Counted from the first letter of the stretch, positions 32,067-42,847 are shown. The stretch is 64,000 bases of DNA from Aphanomyces cochlioides (GCA_019828595.1 JAHQRK010000019.1:186001-250000), one strand, 5' to 3'. The notes: generated by a model not told the origin, from the letters alone. Made by a program: numbers and translations.

Positions 32067-32810
32067 TTACTTCGAATTGGCCTCAATAGTTTCCCTGTTT
32101 TGTTGTGCAGCATAGATCATTCGATTGTCGACTGTGCGCTCGCGATCTTCTTGCTCCTGAGCTGCCAGAATCTTGAGATGATGGTCACTTTGAGCGTGAA
32201 AATGGATTCCGTCTTCTCCCTCCTTGGTTACCCCTTCGTCGCTCTTATCCATGTCCGTATGGTGCAAAATGATGGCACCCCGCCCTTGATTCGCAACCTC
32301 AGTGTTGTGCTTTTTTTCGCGAGCACGTTTGTTGTATTCCGCCTTCTTGGATCTTTTCATAGCCACCTCTTCGTCGAAGTCTTCCACGATAGCATGCCGT
32401 TTCTTTTCGCGAGCACGATTGTTGTACTCTGCCTTTAGGAGAGCTTGCCGTTTGTTTTCGTGAGCACGATTGTTGTACTCCGCTTTAGGAGAGCTTGCCG
32501 TTTGTTTTCGCGAGCACGTTTGTTGTACTCCGCCTTCTTGGCCTTTTGTCATAGCCGCCTCGTCGTTAATATTGCCCTGATTCAAGGCATCGTCATCCAC
32601 AGCCCAGCCATTAGCTCCAGTTGATGCAAACTCTTGTTTGGTAGCATGCACTTCATTCCGCTCTGCTTGCTTCCCAGGTTCGGAGTTATCGATCGCATGT
32701 CCTTGATTGTCATTGTCATGATTGCCATTGCCTTTGCCTTTCTTAGAGGCCGAGTAGTTGTTATTTTCTACGCAGAAAACTGCGTCAGACAAATGTTCAT
32801 ACAAAAACAT
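32067..32810 (-). CDS. Low-complexity repeat protein with KAEYNxRAREKKR units
   Basis: About 247 residues from ATG 32810 (the frame extends two codons further at a GTG). The N-terminal half is Asn/Gly/Lys-rich and hydrophilic. The middle carries tandem units 'KAEYNNRAHENKRQALL', 'KAEYNNRAREKKRHAI' and 'KKAEYNKRAREKKHNTEV', strongly basic and helical. A further unit just upstream (32490-32545) is present in the DNA but read in another frame, where the annotated frame gives 'GVQQTCSRKQTASSP'. Two compensating indels are implied. No homologue is recognised. The basic coiled segments could bind nucleic acid (inference). It may be a decaying gene. Confidence 0.4.
   Translation of the reverse strand: MFLYEHLSDAVFCVENNNYSASKKGKGNGNHDNDNQGHAIDNSEPGKQAERNEVHATKQEFASTGANGWAVDDDALNQGNINDEAAMTKGQEGGVQQTCSRKQTASSPKAEYNNRAHENKRQALLKAEYNNRAREKKRHAIVEDFDEEVAMKRSKKAEYNKRAREKKHNTEVANQGRGAIILHHTDMDKSDEGVTKEGEDGIHFHAQSDHHLKILAAQEQEDRERTVDNRMIYAAQQNRETIEANSK
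32370..32545. repeat. Tandem repeat, ~60-bp units inside the repeat gene
   Basis: Units share GAGCACG(A/T)TTGTTGTA(C/T)TCCGC and GGAGAGCTTGCCGTTTG. Two adjacent copies (about 32425-32545) are almost identical but differ by one base in the stretch before TTTAGGAGAG (CTGCC versus CCGC), which is what shifts the frame. Confidence 0.6.
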
Positions 32811-33470
32811 CAACACAAAAATGATAATGTGATTGGATCGTAAAAATACTGTGGATATGTGTCCCGCCGCTTAAGCTTAACATAATGTGGTTTGCCAGGA
32901 AATACTACTCATTTCTTTCATAAATCGTACAGAATTCGCGGTATTTATTAAACATCACTTTGTTTAATATCGCGTTTTGAACTCGTACATCCAATGAGTT
33001 GAAACTTTGATACTGGGTAATACACCTGCTAAGTATTCATGCAACACCTCTTAAGTGATTCATGATACTCGCCGTAGGCCCACTATCAACAGTGGTACTC
33101 CATAAAAAAAAGTAGCACCATCAGTTGCAATAGTGGTAACCAATGTTACACATTGTCCCCTTACTGTAAAAAAGTTGAACTATGGGGAGAGGATTTACTC
33201 GTCCAAAGTCAATAGGAAAATACAGTAAAAACACACGTTTTAGCTGTCCCTGGCTGCTCTATGAAAATGTCCGGTATTTTGAGCCAAAAATGCCCTACAC
33301 TTTAAGCCATACTCTGGCCAGAATTACAGAATTGCTAAATGTCTCTAATGACCAATAGGCCTTTGGAAAACGGGAACCGGAACAACGTACTTGTCGTTTA
33401 GGTGGCCTTCTAAACGAACAACGTGACCATCTAAACGAAAAACGATTCATTTCCACAGGCAATCATTAAG
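32811..33470. other. Spacer without a supported gene
   Basis: Non-coding. A short pair of related sentences of sequence (TCTAAACGAACAACGTGACC, TCTAAACGAAAAACG) lies at about 33410-33445, just before the nuclease remnant. Confidence 0.4.
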
Positions 33471-34313
33471 GATTATGAGAGGTTTTTGCGGGTTTTGGCA
33501 AACATGTGTCTGGAGCAGAACGAGAACAGGAACAACATCCACCGGATTCTCTCAGCTGATACTTTCCCAACGGTATTTTGTATCAAAGCAAATTGGAACA
33601 GAGACGACATGCCGATTGTACTCCCAGACGGCGCTCGCGTGCCAGACCGTGCTGGAAGGAAGTACAAACTCGTTCCCACGCTTGACCTGAACAAGGTGGA
33701 TGAGCAGATGAGCAGGAGTTGCTGCTGCTCGAGTACGATTTTCCATATCTTTTTGTGAAGGACAAGGCAGAGCCACCATCGTTGAATGACGAATATTTAG
33801 CAGCGATTTGGCAAATCGATGAGTGGAAAAAGCAGCGTCCACGAGCTGAAGGGATCCTCCGTGGGTGGCTGGCAGGATATCAATTCAGCAGCCCAACTTG
33901 TGGTCACGCGCTCAGTCATCAGTTGGTTCCAACTATCTCATACATTGACGGGCAGACGTGGTCTCAATTGTCACGCGTGGAGAAGAGCACGATGGCGTGC
34001 CCAGCGGTTGTCATTGAATTCGTGACGAATACCTCGATGGAAGACTTGCAGGCCAAAGTGACGGCGTTTGTTGACGCTGGGACTCTTTAAGGCGTTGTGG
34101 TTGACACAAGACGTGCGAGAATTGGATTTGCAATCGCAACGAGCAGCCATTCTACTTCAACGAGCTCGTGCCGCTTGAATTTGACGCATGGCCTGGATTT
34201 ACCTAAGCGATTCGCAATGCGCGGGAACAAGCAGGCTACGACTGGTTTGATGGACACGATAGACGCATTGCTAAGCTTCGGCAGCTCAGGCTGGCGCCGT
34301 GAGCTCATCCAGT
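33470..34313 (+). pseudogene. Decayed Uma2-type nuclease-like gene
   Basis: Three successive frames encode pieces of one protein. The first is 'FLRVLANMCLEQNENRN...FPTVFCIKANW' (33480-33715). The second is 'LEYDFPYLFVKDKAEPP...IWQIDEWKKQ...CPAVVIEFVTNTSMEDLQAKV' up to an in-frame TAA at 34088-34090. A third frame reads 'NEQPFYFNELVPLEFDAWPG' and later 'AGYDWFDGHDRRIAKLRQL', ending at TGA about 34313. The order 'ISYIDGQTWSQL', 'CPAVVIEF', 'MEDLQAKV', 'VVVDTRRARI' follows the Uma2 family (PD-(D/E)XK restriction-endonuclease fold), common in bacteria and known in some eukaryotes. At least one frameshift near 33715, one stop and a second frameshift near 34115 make it non-functional as sequenced. 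Confidence 0.55.
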
Positions 34314-34777
34314 GATCCTCGTGCAACATCAGGGATTTCGCATCATTCATGATCCCTTCTTTCCTCAGCGACGGCAACCCAACATCGCAGGCTTGTGACC
34401 ATCTCTAAAGAATTTATCGCTTGCTGCGGCATGCGCAAGTTTCCACACCGATCGATGCTCTCTGCGCAAATCTTCATCGACGAGAGAGAGACTGCTATCT
34501 ACCGACACTGAATCCCTCGGTCCGATCGAAGACTTATCACCAAATGCATTCTATATCTTGGACGACAGCCTACCTCCCGCTGTTTTGAATTCTCTGTCGA
34601 GGTATCGTCGGTACTCTTCTCGTCTATTTGGAATGATAGCAAGCCCAAGCCTATCATTGTGAGAAAGTGAGCTGAGTGGAGTCTACCATGCAGATTCGAC
34701 GACGAGGGCGAGTCGCTCGCGCAACTATTACTTAAAGCTCTAACGCAACACGTAAGTACGAGACTAAGTACGACAGT

Positions 34778-34922
34778 AATTTTTACATACAAACGTCAAG
34801 TCAACAAATGAGCAAATTTTATATACTAATTCCAAGTACAAAAATGACTAATTTTGACATACAAATTCCAAGTACAAAAATGAGCAATTTTTACATACAA
34901 ACGCCAAGTCAAAAAAAGAGTA
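34778..34922. repeat. Four degenerate ~36-bp tandem repeats
   Basis: Four consecutive units share AATTTTTACATACAAA, then a CCAAGTACAAAAATGAGCA-like half. Units start near 34778, 34814, 34851 and 34887 and are about 80% alike. Confidence 0.65.
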
Positions 34923-36258
34923 ATTTGAGACAAGTTCGTTCATAGTAGTCAGCACTTCCAACCAACATCAACTAATTTGACCACTCAAGGTTGTATTGCC
35001 CGATATCCATGGCAAATATCCATTTGGTGTGATGTTGTCAATTATATATTTGGTGCGTTGCTCAATAATTGGTGTCATGTTTTGTCACGATGCACCCATG
35101 ATGCTGGACGTGGCAGTTGTCGATAATATTTAATGATCAAACAATTCCACATACAAAATGAAAATATTATCCTACTATTTAAAATAATACCTGCCAAAGA
35201 CGATTGAATGGCAGTTGAGTTTTTCTGGGACGATGCAAGGTGAGATGCATGTCTTAGGATAGCTTCACTCGGCAGAAAAGGCCGCTGAATAAGCGGTCAA
35301 CACACTGTGCAGTAGGGTGACGAGCCCTTTCTGCCGACCAAATTGCGGATTTCGTCTTCGTTCGATTTGAAATGCAAATTTATCGCCGAGAGATACGGCT
35401 TTAGTTCGCATAGCAGCACTCGGATCTCTTGAGAGCACCAAGTGTAAGATACATCCCGGTGGTCCAGGCGAATCACCACGAAGCGAACGTCCACCTTAAC
35501 AAGTGGGCATTGGTTTTCACATTTTTGGATTTGAGCACTTGTTTATTGACTCGTTCGAGTAGTACAGTTTACATAAATACATATATTGTTGTTTTCGTCT
35601 ATAATTTTTTTTAATACATTCGCCTATTCGTAATATTATTGGTTGAAAACCAGCTTCGAATTCATTTACCCATATTTTTTTCAAAATTGTTCATGTACTT
35701 ACTTGTAGGCATGAAATCCTAATTATTTGTCTATCTAATTATTATTGGTTACAACACTGCTACTTTAATTTATATGCATTTCTAGTTTTAATTGGTCAAA
35801 ACCCTGCTACGACGTCTGTTCCCCATTTTTCTTCTCCTTAATTTGCTAAATCCCCTCCATAATTACTTGGTTGAAATTTATCCCAAATTTCCTCGATTTC
35901 ATTGGTAGATTTCGCAGGGAATGGGCGTACTGTCTTCCAATTGGTTTTTTACTCGCAAACAGTTACCGGTGCCTTTTTATTCTTCACTTTACTTGAGAAA
36001 TGCAACGCCGCATCAGCTATGCACTTGTGGTTCAGTGTTTGGAACAACCACAGGCACTGGAGACAAGAACGAATGTTGTAGTTGTGTTAACGTTAGGAGA
36101 TAATGCAATGGGAAGCATTGGCTATTCCGATAGGTTCTTGCTTACATTACGACCGAATGCCCGTTGTTCTACACATCTGAGATGAAGCGCTGTACATTAA
36201 TATCTGTATGACAATCAACCGTTCGACACCATTTATCACTTCAGCCCTGACTCTTTTC

Positions 36259-36338
36259 GTTTATAATCTTGGCAAGTTCTACGACGTTATCTCTGTTTTA
36301 GCCACGGTTTAGCAAAATAAGTTGCCAAGATTATAAAC
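36259..36338. repeat. Perfect 17-bp inverted repeat around a 46-bp core
   Basis: GTTTATAATCTTGGCAA at 36259-36275 is matched exactly by its reverse complement at 36322-36338. It could be a hairpin, a solitary MITE or an element end. It lies 320 bp upstream of the Harbinger-type Myb-like frame. Confidence 0.6.
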
Positions 36339-36657
36339 TGATAGAGGTCACTCGTCGGAATCTTTGAACAAAAAAAATGATAACAATGATTATTTATAAA
36401 TATAGTATTAGTCCTAAAAGTATTCGAATTCTGGGGGTACAGTATATAACTGGTGTTTTTATTCATCATTTCCAAAGATACTCTTTATATTGATACCTCT
36501 ATAAATTCATATTTATATTTATATAATTTTGTATAAGATACATTGTTTCAATCAATAAGTGGGACGGTTTCCTTGTCTCACCTGTCATCCATATGACCAT
36601 GTGTTGTGGAGCCCTGATTTGGGTGCTCCTTAGTTTCTCCCATTCCCCGACCTCTCA

Positions 36658-37276
36658 ATGTCACAATCAGTGGCGCCAAAGTGCCGGTGCTTCAACGAGG
36701 AGGCAGATGTCTTGCTCCTCCGTCAGATTTGTACTGAACTCCCATTTCAAGCGAAGCGATGGAAAGTGATGAATGCATGGGAGAGTGTGGCCACGAATCT
36801 TCAAGAACTTGAAGAGTTCAAGCGAGAAGGACTCAGTGGAAAGAAAGCGCAAAATCGCTTTGATATTATGATTAAAGAGCACCGAGAATCATCCAATAAG
36901 TCCAAGTCAGCCTCTGGTATAGCAGAGGACGTCAGTGAGAGAACCGCTCTACTTGAGAACTCGTTGAGCTTCTAATGATACCAAGTCAGAAGAGACATCT
37001 CGTTCTGAAAAGTCTCGTTTGGATGCGTGCGGAATGAACAAGCCGGCGCAATCGTCCGAGACGAAGCCATGAAGTCATTAGGCTAACGAAAAATGCTGCC
37101 ATCTGACAGCGAAGGGGAGACCAACGGCGGAGGTGGAAACAAATTGCTCAAAATGGTCGCTATCATGCCAAGGCCGAGCTGGATTTCCGACGGTTTCAAT
37201 ACGAACAAGACCGTGAAGAACGTCGACAAGACAGGGATATGATGATGAAGTTGCTAGAGGCATTGATTAAAAAGTA
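36658..37276 (+). pseudogene. Myb/SANT-like partner ORF of a Harbinger-type transposon, decayed
   Basis: An intact first frame (36658-36975) encodes 105 residues: 'FNEEADVLLLRQICTELPF...RWKVMNAWESVATNLQ...KKAQNRFDIMIKEHR', a trihelix/Myb-like DNA-binding pattern that accompanies PIF/Harbinger transposases. After its stop, the homologous C-terminal part continues in other frames ('ETNGGGGNKLLKM', then 'HAKAELDFRRFQYEQDR...MMKLLEALIKK', ending TAA at 37274-37276). Frameshifts have therefore truncated the protein. The convergent transposase remnant lies just downstream. Confidence 0.65.
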
Positions 37277-37329
37277 ATGGACAGTCATCTCTCTCTGTTA
37301 GATCATTATAATTCTTCAACGTTGTAAAT

Positions 37330-38400
37330 GTCCAAGTACTCCTCTAGCGTTGGAGGAAAGATCTAAAAAAATTGGCTTATTTGGTTGCCACCTTTATACC
37401 AGCAATGGCAGTTTGTCAAAAGCATTGCAACCACAACGATCTTCGCAACAGGCGATAATCGTACCTTGGACATGTTTTTGAATATTATGAAATAAGCACT
37501 TCGTAATTTTGAAATTCCACTCCACAGCTTAGCGGACTCGACTCATAAATTTGTTGAAATCCTTCATCAGTGAAGTTAATTTACTTCCCTTGTACCCACT
37601 GAGGATAAAATCATTGATAGCGTATGCTGGATCCCCATAGATGTATTTCTTGTTGAATATACTTGGCTTGGTCGCCAAGTATTCAAGAAGTCCACTGCGT
37701 CGAAGCATTGTTGTATCGTGTCGGCGGCCTTGCAGTGGACCACAAAATGAATGCAAATTCCATCGGGCGCGGACGCAGCCTGGTAATTTAAGCAATGTAT
37801 GCGCTTGTGTCCACTGTAAATTTGCTTTTGTAGATTCAAGGAGTCATCATTTGAATGGATACGACATGTTTGTAGCTTCGTGCCATCGATAAATCCATAC
37901 ACGGAAGCCAGTGGGGCACCCTTGCTTTGAATTGCTGAGCAGTACTTCGCCATATTTTTGTCCACGAGTTTCAAGTTGAAAAGATAAGATCGCGAAATCT
38001 GTCGTAAATGTCGTGTATTGTATAGAGAAATATGGCACACAGACTGGCCTCAGACCTTCCAAACATTCGTATCATATCGTAGTAGCGTTTGGGGTATGCC
38101 AAGCGATTGAGCACAATACACATGGCTTCGTCTCTGCAGACTCGACGTTGATCAGGAATTATAATGACTGCTGGCAGGCCCAATAGAAGCGCAAGCTTCT
38201 TGATCCCAGCCACTCCAAAGCGAAAGTCACTGCAAGCGTTGCCATCGGAGTATGCGTCAATGCAGACGTACATCGGGGATCAAGGGGCGTTCAAAGTAAG
38301 CGTCAATCATTAGGAGAGCCAGAATCTTGCGGAGACGGGGTGTCTTGGCGAACAAAGATAGAATGACCAAGCTGTCTTGAGAGAGCGACATAGACATAGC
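37330..38400 (-). pseudogene. PIF/Harbinger DDE transposase, inactivated
   Basis: Reading leftward, frames in succession give 'RLRKILALLMIDAYFERPLIPD', 'YSDGNACSDFRFGVAGIKKLALLL...RDEAMCIVLNRLAYPKRYYDM', 'SVYGFIDGTKLQTCRI...QIYSGHKRIHCLNYQ...PDGICIHF', 'GRRHDTTMLRRSGLLEYL...KYIYGDPAYAINDF', then a TAA at 37529 followed by more homologous sequence ('AVEWNFKITKC'). The D-G-T-K, GHKR and GDPAY motifs are those of DDE_Tnp_4 transposases. One-base deletions near 38264, 37975 and 37744, plus the internal stop, inactivate it. It normally works with the Myb-like protein. Confidence 0.75.
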
Positions 38401-39397
38401 AGCGTGCAGTCCAAGATGTGATGGGAAATGAACGTCCTGATTGCCAAAACCCCTTAATATCCGGTTTGTCGATATCCGGAAGCAGAACAACTCTGTTCCA
38501 CCGAAATCACAGTTGCTGACCGTCGTTCCCTTCCCGCTCAACCAGATTTGGCAAAAGGAACGGAGCGAGAACCGGAACAACGGCCCACCGAAATCTCTCT
38601 AGTGTCTTTAAATTCAAGTGTCTGGGATGGAAGTTCGACACTTGCGGCCCTACTGCGATATTTGTCGGGAGTTTGGACCTTCAAGACATGCGCTATCACT
38701 CCACCGTTAGCGTGTTTGACATGTGCCAATCTTGCTACGGCCAGAAACATTTCAAGCAACTTGCCAAACAAACTCTGTCCGTTGAGATCCTTCTTGGCAC
38801 TTTGAGTGCACGGAGCAGATGATGAAGACTATCAAGTTGACTGATTCCACCAACGTCAACCACAACCAAGACCATGAAATGAGATGCGCATTGCGCCTTT
38901 GCTCTGTCATCTCCTCAAACACATCGCAAGAAAAGCATGAGATTGACTCCTGAGCATTTAATCCATTTGCACTGGTGGTCATGATGCATCTTGATCAACT
39001 TTGTCGACATGTTTGCTAATTTCGCCTCGATGGTGTTGTCGAGTTGCTGCCAACTTCCAGTGCTCCAATGTGCTCACTTGAGCCCTGGCATTTGAAAGGG
39101 GGGGTGTACGCTGTTGGACAAGGAAGTGCCAATGCAGCAGTACAAGTGCTTGAAAGGAGAGAGAACAAGCTTGAGCATGCAGTTGGTGTTATCAAGGAGC
39201 CAAGACCAGAACAACCGCGTACAGCTGAGACTTGATATCACATTGTAAAAGAAGATTACTGTAATTCTTGGAACGTTCGGCAATCTCGTTGCACTCTCAA
39301 GTCGTCGATACCTCCAGGCCATCGAGAATTCAGAAGAGTTCTCGCCGTGGATTGCAAACATCAACTCGATTTTCACTTTAGATGTACATTTCATGGC
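38401..39397. other. Region without a supported gene
   Basis: Only short frames. Some on the minus strand (38538-38771, 38752-38982) look like fragments of a longer former protein but match nothing I recognise. Confidence 0.4.
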
Positions 39398-40009
39398 TTA
39401 CAAGTCAACGAGAATATCCAAAATGTCAGGCAGCATACACGAAGTCATGGATTCCACCTTGGCATGGGCTGTCTTGGCGCCAATCTCGTCACCGAGGAAC
39501 CATTCTTCCAACGTGCGAGTCGTGATAACAAGCTCGGGCTTCTCCTGGCAGAAATTGATCAAAGGCAGCGACATCGTTTCGACTTTGAGCTCTGGTTCGA
39601 TCGTAGCTTGTGGTGGAGATGGAGGTCGATTGTGCTTCGAGCAGAAACCACCTAGACGTGCGTGGCGGTGGCAATCTTCAGCTTTGCACTTGCGGCCACC
39701 ACCATGTCGGACGCATTTGCCGCGAGCATGTGCCTGGTTGGAGCAGTCGGGATGTGTGCATCGTTTCTTGAGAAGGCCTGCGCCGTGCTTCGAACAAACA
39801 TCTCCGAGACGAGCATTGAGTTCACAGCCGTCGTGGATGCAGCGCTTGCGGCCACCGTGGCGTACACAAAGATTGCGTGCGTAGACTTGGTTTTGGCAGT
39901 TTTCATGGAGGCATCGCGATCGATTGCGATGGAAGACACGTTTGAACGAATCAGGCAAGACGACATTGTTGCAGTCATTGAAAAAGCACTTGGAAGGCGT
40001 GGATGCCAT
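39398..40009 (-). CDS. Cys/His-repeat zinc-finger protein 2 (WRKY19-like family)
   Basis: 203 residues from ATG 40009 ('MASTPSKCFFNDCNN'). The frame stays open far upstream (to about 40699), but that stretch has poor codon character, includes a CT-rich repeat in the promoter and has no family similarity, so I start at 40009. The repeats are 'CLHENCQNQVYARNLCVRHG', 'CIHDGCELNARLGDVCSKHG', 'CTHPDCSNQAHARGKCVRHG' and 'CKAEDCHRHARLGGFCSKH'. The C-terminal ~75 residues differ from the two paralogues and include 'TRTLEEWFLGDE'. A nuclear or regulatory role is assumed from the family only. Confidence 0.78.
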   Translation of the reverse strand: MASTPSKCFFNDCNNVVLPDSFKRVFHRNRSRCLHENCQNQVYARNLCVRHGGRKRCIHDGCELNARLGDVCSKHGAGLLKKRCTHPDCSNQAHARGKCVRHGGGRKCKAEDCHRHARLGGFCSKHNRPPSPPQATIEPELKVETMSLPLINFCQEKPELVITTRTLEEWFLGDEIGAKTAHAKVESMTSCMLPDILDILVDL

Positions 40010-42172
40010 GTTTGTCTGTTGTTTATGCGGCGTGGCAAATACGAAAATGAGCGCTCGACCAGTCCGCGTTTGGTGAGGTATTGTCGTGACGTGTTTTGGA
40101 CGAGTCGTAGCCAGCGCAAACGAGGTAGGAGTATGCGAGGACGTTTTGCTCCAAACTGAAGCCAAGCCGTGTCGCGGCACGCGGAATGATATCACATAAA
40201 TCGCTAGCGTGCCAAAAATGTAGCAATAACGTGGAACTAATCCACTGCACGTGCTTTTCCTCTTGCGCTTCGACAGAGTTTCCTCGAGGTGAGCTACGGC
40301 GAATTTGATCTTTATTTTCATCTCCTTTTTATCTCCCTTTTCATCTCTTTTTCGTCTCTTTTTCATCTCCTTTAATTGTTGACTTGAGATTGACAACTTG
40401 ACAGAATTGAAAGCCCCCTTTCCATGTTGTTTCAAGGCTGCTGTCTGGCGCCATGGAGATATCATTCCTGTGATGCTTGCAATAAAAATCTCTACACGCA
40501 CAGAGAAATTTCTAACGCAGTTTCGTTCATTCTCCAAGGAGTTGTCAATCCGTTTTGTCTCGTCCAAAATCAACCCACCGACATGGGGCGACCGCCCCCC
40601 CCCCCCGTCAGGGGATGGCCAGCTCTCGCTAAATTCTTGACAAGATATTGCATTGACATTGCTCGCTGCTTTGGTTTCCCAATTGTTCCCACGAAGCACG
40701 CATACACACGCGATCTAATTTCGAGAGAAACATATTAACTGTTTCGCCATGGCTTGTGTTGGGTCGCGCCAGAGAGGCCGCGCGAACAATAGGCAAATTT
40801 AGCCAGTCTCGCGTCATCGGCGTCTGATATAGCCATGGTGAATTTCCAGTGTATTTGTGATGTTAGCTTGATAAAGTCGCACAAGTTGTGGACAACGACA
40901 TTCTAGATGCGTGACGCGTCAAACCACAATGAGACGCCAGGACGTTCCAATCTGCATTCCAGCATGTTTCACCGTGCATGCCCCTCTTCGACGCAACTGC
41001 CTTCCAACAACCGCCCAACTTACGAGCGTTCTCGGCGATTGATCTAGCTTTGGCGATCAAAAAGTTTGATTTTACGAGCAAACGATCTTGCTATCGTCAC
41101 AGGAAGCTTGGTCTAATCTGGATCAATCGGTTGGTCGCAGAATTCACGAAATGTTGTCTGGGGCTATCCAGGATCAGTCGCTAGTTCACATCCCACTTTG
41201 AATGAGACGAAAGATAGTTGCTCCTCGACATCTTACACAACCCGCAACGGGTCAAACTTTCTCTTTCAATTCCACGTCGAGCACTCGATTGTTGGTTCAA
41301 GTGTCGCCTTCCAGCATAAAGCATGCGAAAAGTTAAAGCCAGCGCGGCGTCAGTAAGCTTAGCTAGCTGCCATCGATGGCAATTTTAAAGATAGCCAAGC
41401 GTGGTCTCGCGTTCGCCAAGGTGTACGCGAAGGCGTGAGATAGATGGAAACACACAGAACCGCCTCATATTACACACTTTGGTGGGCATTTGATTACTAT
41501 GTACCTGCGTGTAAATGTGGTGACGTTGAGTGCCACAGCCGCTTCCAATTCACGCGATGTGATCGGCTCAGATGCTTCAGTCGTAATGGATACTGCGCAC
41601 CATTCTTTTCGAGGACTGCATCTGTGCCCATTCCACGTCAGGCTGTGTTGCTCGCACACTACGTGTATTCTATCAGTTCCACACGCTTTTGCTGGCTTCA
41701 ACATCCCAGTCGTCCATACCAGTGCGTACATGCCAGACAGCAGGAATGGTCGGGAAGAGTTGATAAAATCGCTTTGGTTGGATTTCACGAACCTTGACTC
41801 GGCACACAGCTGAGGGAATTCCAAGGGTAGTGACAACCCATGGACTGTACTACAGTAGTATGCATAGACATGGATAATAAACGAGACTGAATTTCAAATA
41901 CTTAGTGAATTCAGAAGACTTACAGCTCGAATTCGCGCCAGAGGTAGTAGAGAAGGCAATCTTCTTTTCCTCCTTTGACTTGTCGATCTCTTTCATGTCG
42001 TCGATGATCGCCACTTGATTTTATTAATTGTGACGTCATTTCAAAAATGTGGAAAACAGATACTTGACCAATCAAATCATTTTTATCTCCTTTCGTAATA
42101 GAGATGATAGGAACCATTGACTTAGAGTTTGTATGGGTAGAAATACATTAAGTTTAAATTTCTGACAATAAC
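40010..42172. other. Long spacer without a supported gene
   Basis: It holds the CT-rich repeat at 40313-40372, a C homopolymer near 40595, and opposing open frames of about 110-120 residues at 41444-41836 on both strands, none recognisable. Confidence 0.5.
40313..40372. repeat. Pyrimidine-rich ~12-bp tandem repeat
   Basis: About five copies of TTTTTCATCTCC and variants (ATCTCC, CGTCTC) lie upstream of zinc-finger gene 2. On the coding strand this is GA-rich, like many oomycete promoters. Confidence 0.6.
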
Positions 42173-42847
42173 CTACAATCCCTCAAGCATTGTGAGCATG
42201 GATGGGCTCAAGGACAAGTCGACGGGCTTGCCTGAGGTAGGATACTGGGAGCTTAGGTTGATGGCGTCGATCTGTCGAACGAGAGACTCGTCATCCCATC
42301 TATTTCCTACATCGAAATAAACTCCAGATGGATTCACGTCGTCGTCCAAGTCAACCAACTGAAGCTGAATAGTCGGTGCTGATTTGTCTTGTGGAACAGT
42401 CATGCGTCGATCGCTTTCGATTTGGATCACATCAAGCCCTGAAATGCTCAACTTGGACGTCGGTTCGCTCACCAAGAGCCGACTGTGTCGACTGCAGTAG
42501 CCACTGTTGCGGGCATGGCTCATGCAGTCTTGGATTTTGCACTTTCGACCACCACCATGGCGAACGCATTTTTGCCTTGCGTGGGCTTGCTTTGTGCAAC
42601 CTTCATGTGTGCAGCGCTTTTTGACGTTGCCGGCACCGTGTTTCGAACAGACGTTGTCGAGTCGTGCCTTCAAGCCACAGCCGTCAACCTCACAGAGCTT
42701 TTTCCCGCCATGTCGAACACAAAGATTTCGAGCATAGACTTGGTTCTGGCAATCCGAGACGAGACAGCGCGCTCGGTGGCGATGGAAGACACACTTCCAC
42801 GAGCCATTCACGACTTCATTCGTACAATCGTTGAAGAAACACTCCAT
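42173..42847 (-). CDS. Cys/His-repeat zinc-finger protein 3 (WRKY19-like family)
   Basis: Intronless, 224 residues from ATG 42847. The repeat block starts at residue 3: 'CFFNDCTNEVVNGSWKCVFH', 'CLVSDCQNQVYARNLCVRHG', 'CEVDGCGLKARLDNVCSKHG', 'CTHEGCTKQAHARQKCVRHG', 'CKIQDCMSHARNSGYCSRH'. A ~110-residue acidic tail follows ('LQLVDLDDDVNPSG'), which could act in transcription activation (inference). The repeats are closest to paralogue 1 at 30094, including the SWKCVFH start, while the tails are unrelated. Confidence 0.8.
   Translation of the reverse strand: MECFFNDCTNEVVNGSWKCVFHRHRARCLVSDCQNQVYARNLCVRHGGKKLCEVDGCGLKARLDNVCSKHGAGNVKKRCTHEGCTKQAHARQKCVRHGGGRKCKIQDCMSHARNSGYCSRHSRLLVSEPTSKLSISGLDVIQIESDRRMTVPQDKSAPTIQLQLVDLDDDVNPSGVYFDVGNRWDDESLVRQIDAINLSSQYPTSGKPVDLSLSPSMLTMLEGL

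Larger units (their letters stand above)
34314..36657. other. Gene-poor AT-rich region
   Basis: No supported gene. It contains the tandem repeat at 34778-34922, the inverted repeat at 36259-36338 and scattered short frames, for example a minus-strand frame at 35297-35494 without recognisable features. Confidence 0.5.
36540..38600. mobile_element. Remnant PIF/Harbinger DNA transposon
   Basis: A Myb/SANT-like ORF and a DDE transposase lie in convergent orientation, the usual two-gene plan of PIF/Harbinger elements. The outer limits are estimates, because I found no clear terminal inverted repeats or 3-bp target duplication. Both genes are broken, so the copy is non-autonomous. Confidence 0.55.

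Noticed and set aside
38401..38982. Possible second transposon remnant
   Set aside because: Minus-strand fragments look protein-like but match no family I can name, so they are left as spacer.
39398..40699. A 433-codon minus-strand frame containing zinc-finger gene 2
   Set aside because: The part upstream of ATG 40009 has no family similarity, crosses a CT-rich promoter repeat and lacks coding character. It is just open.
41444..41836. Opposing frames of 117 and 123 codons
   Set aside because: Neither has a domain, signal peptide or promoter context.
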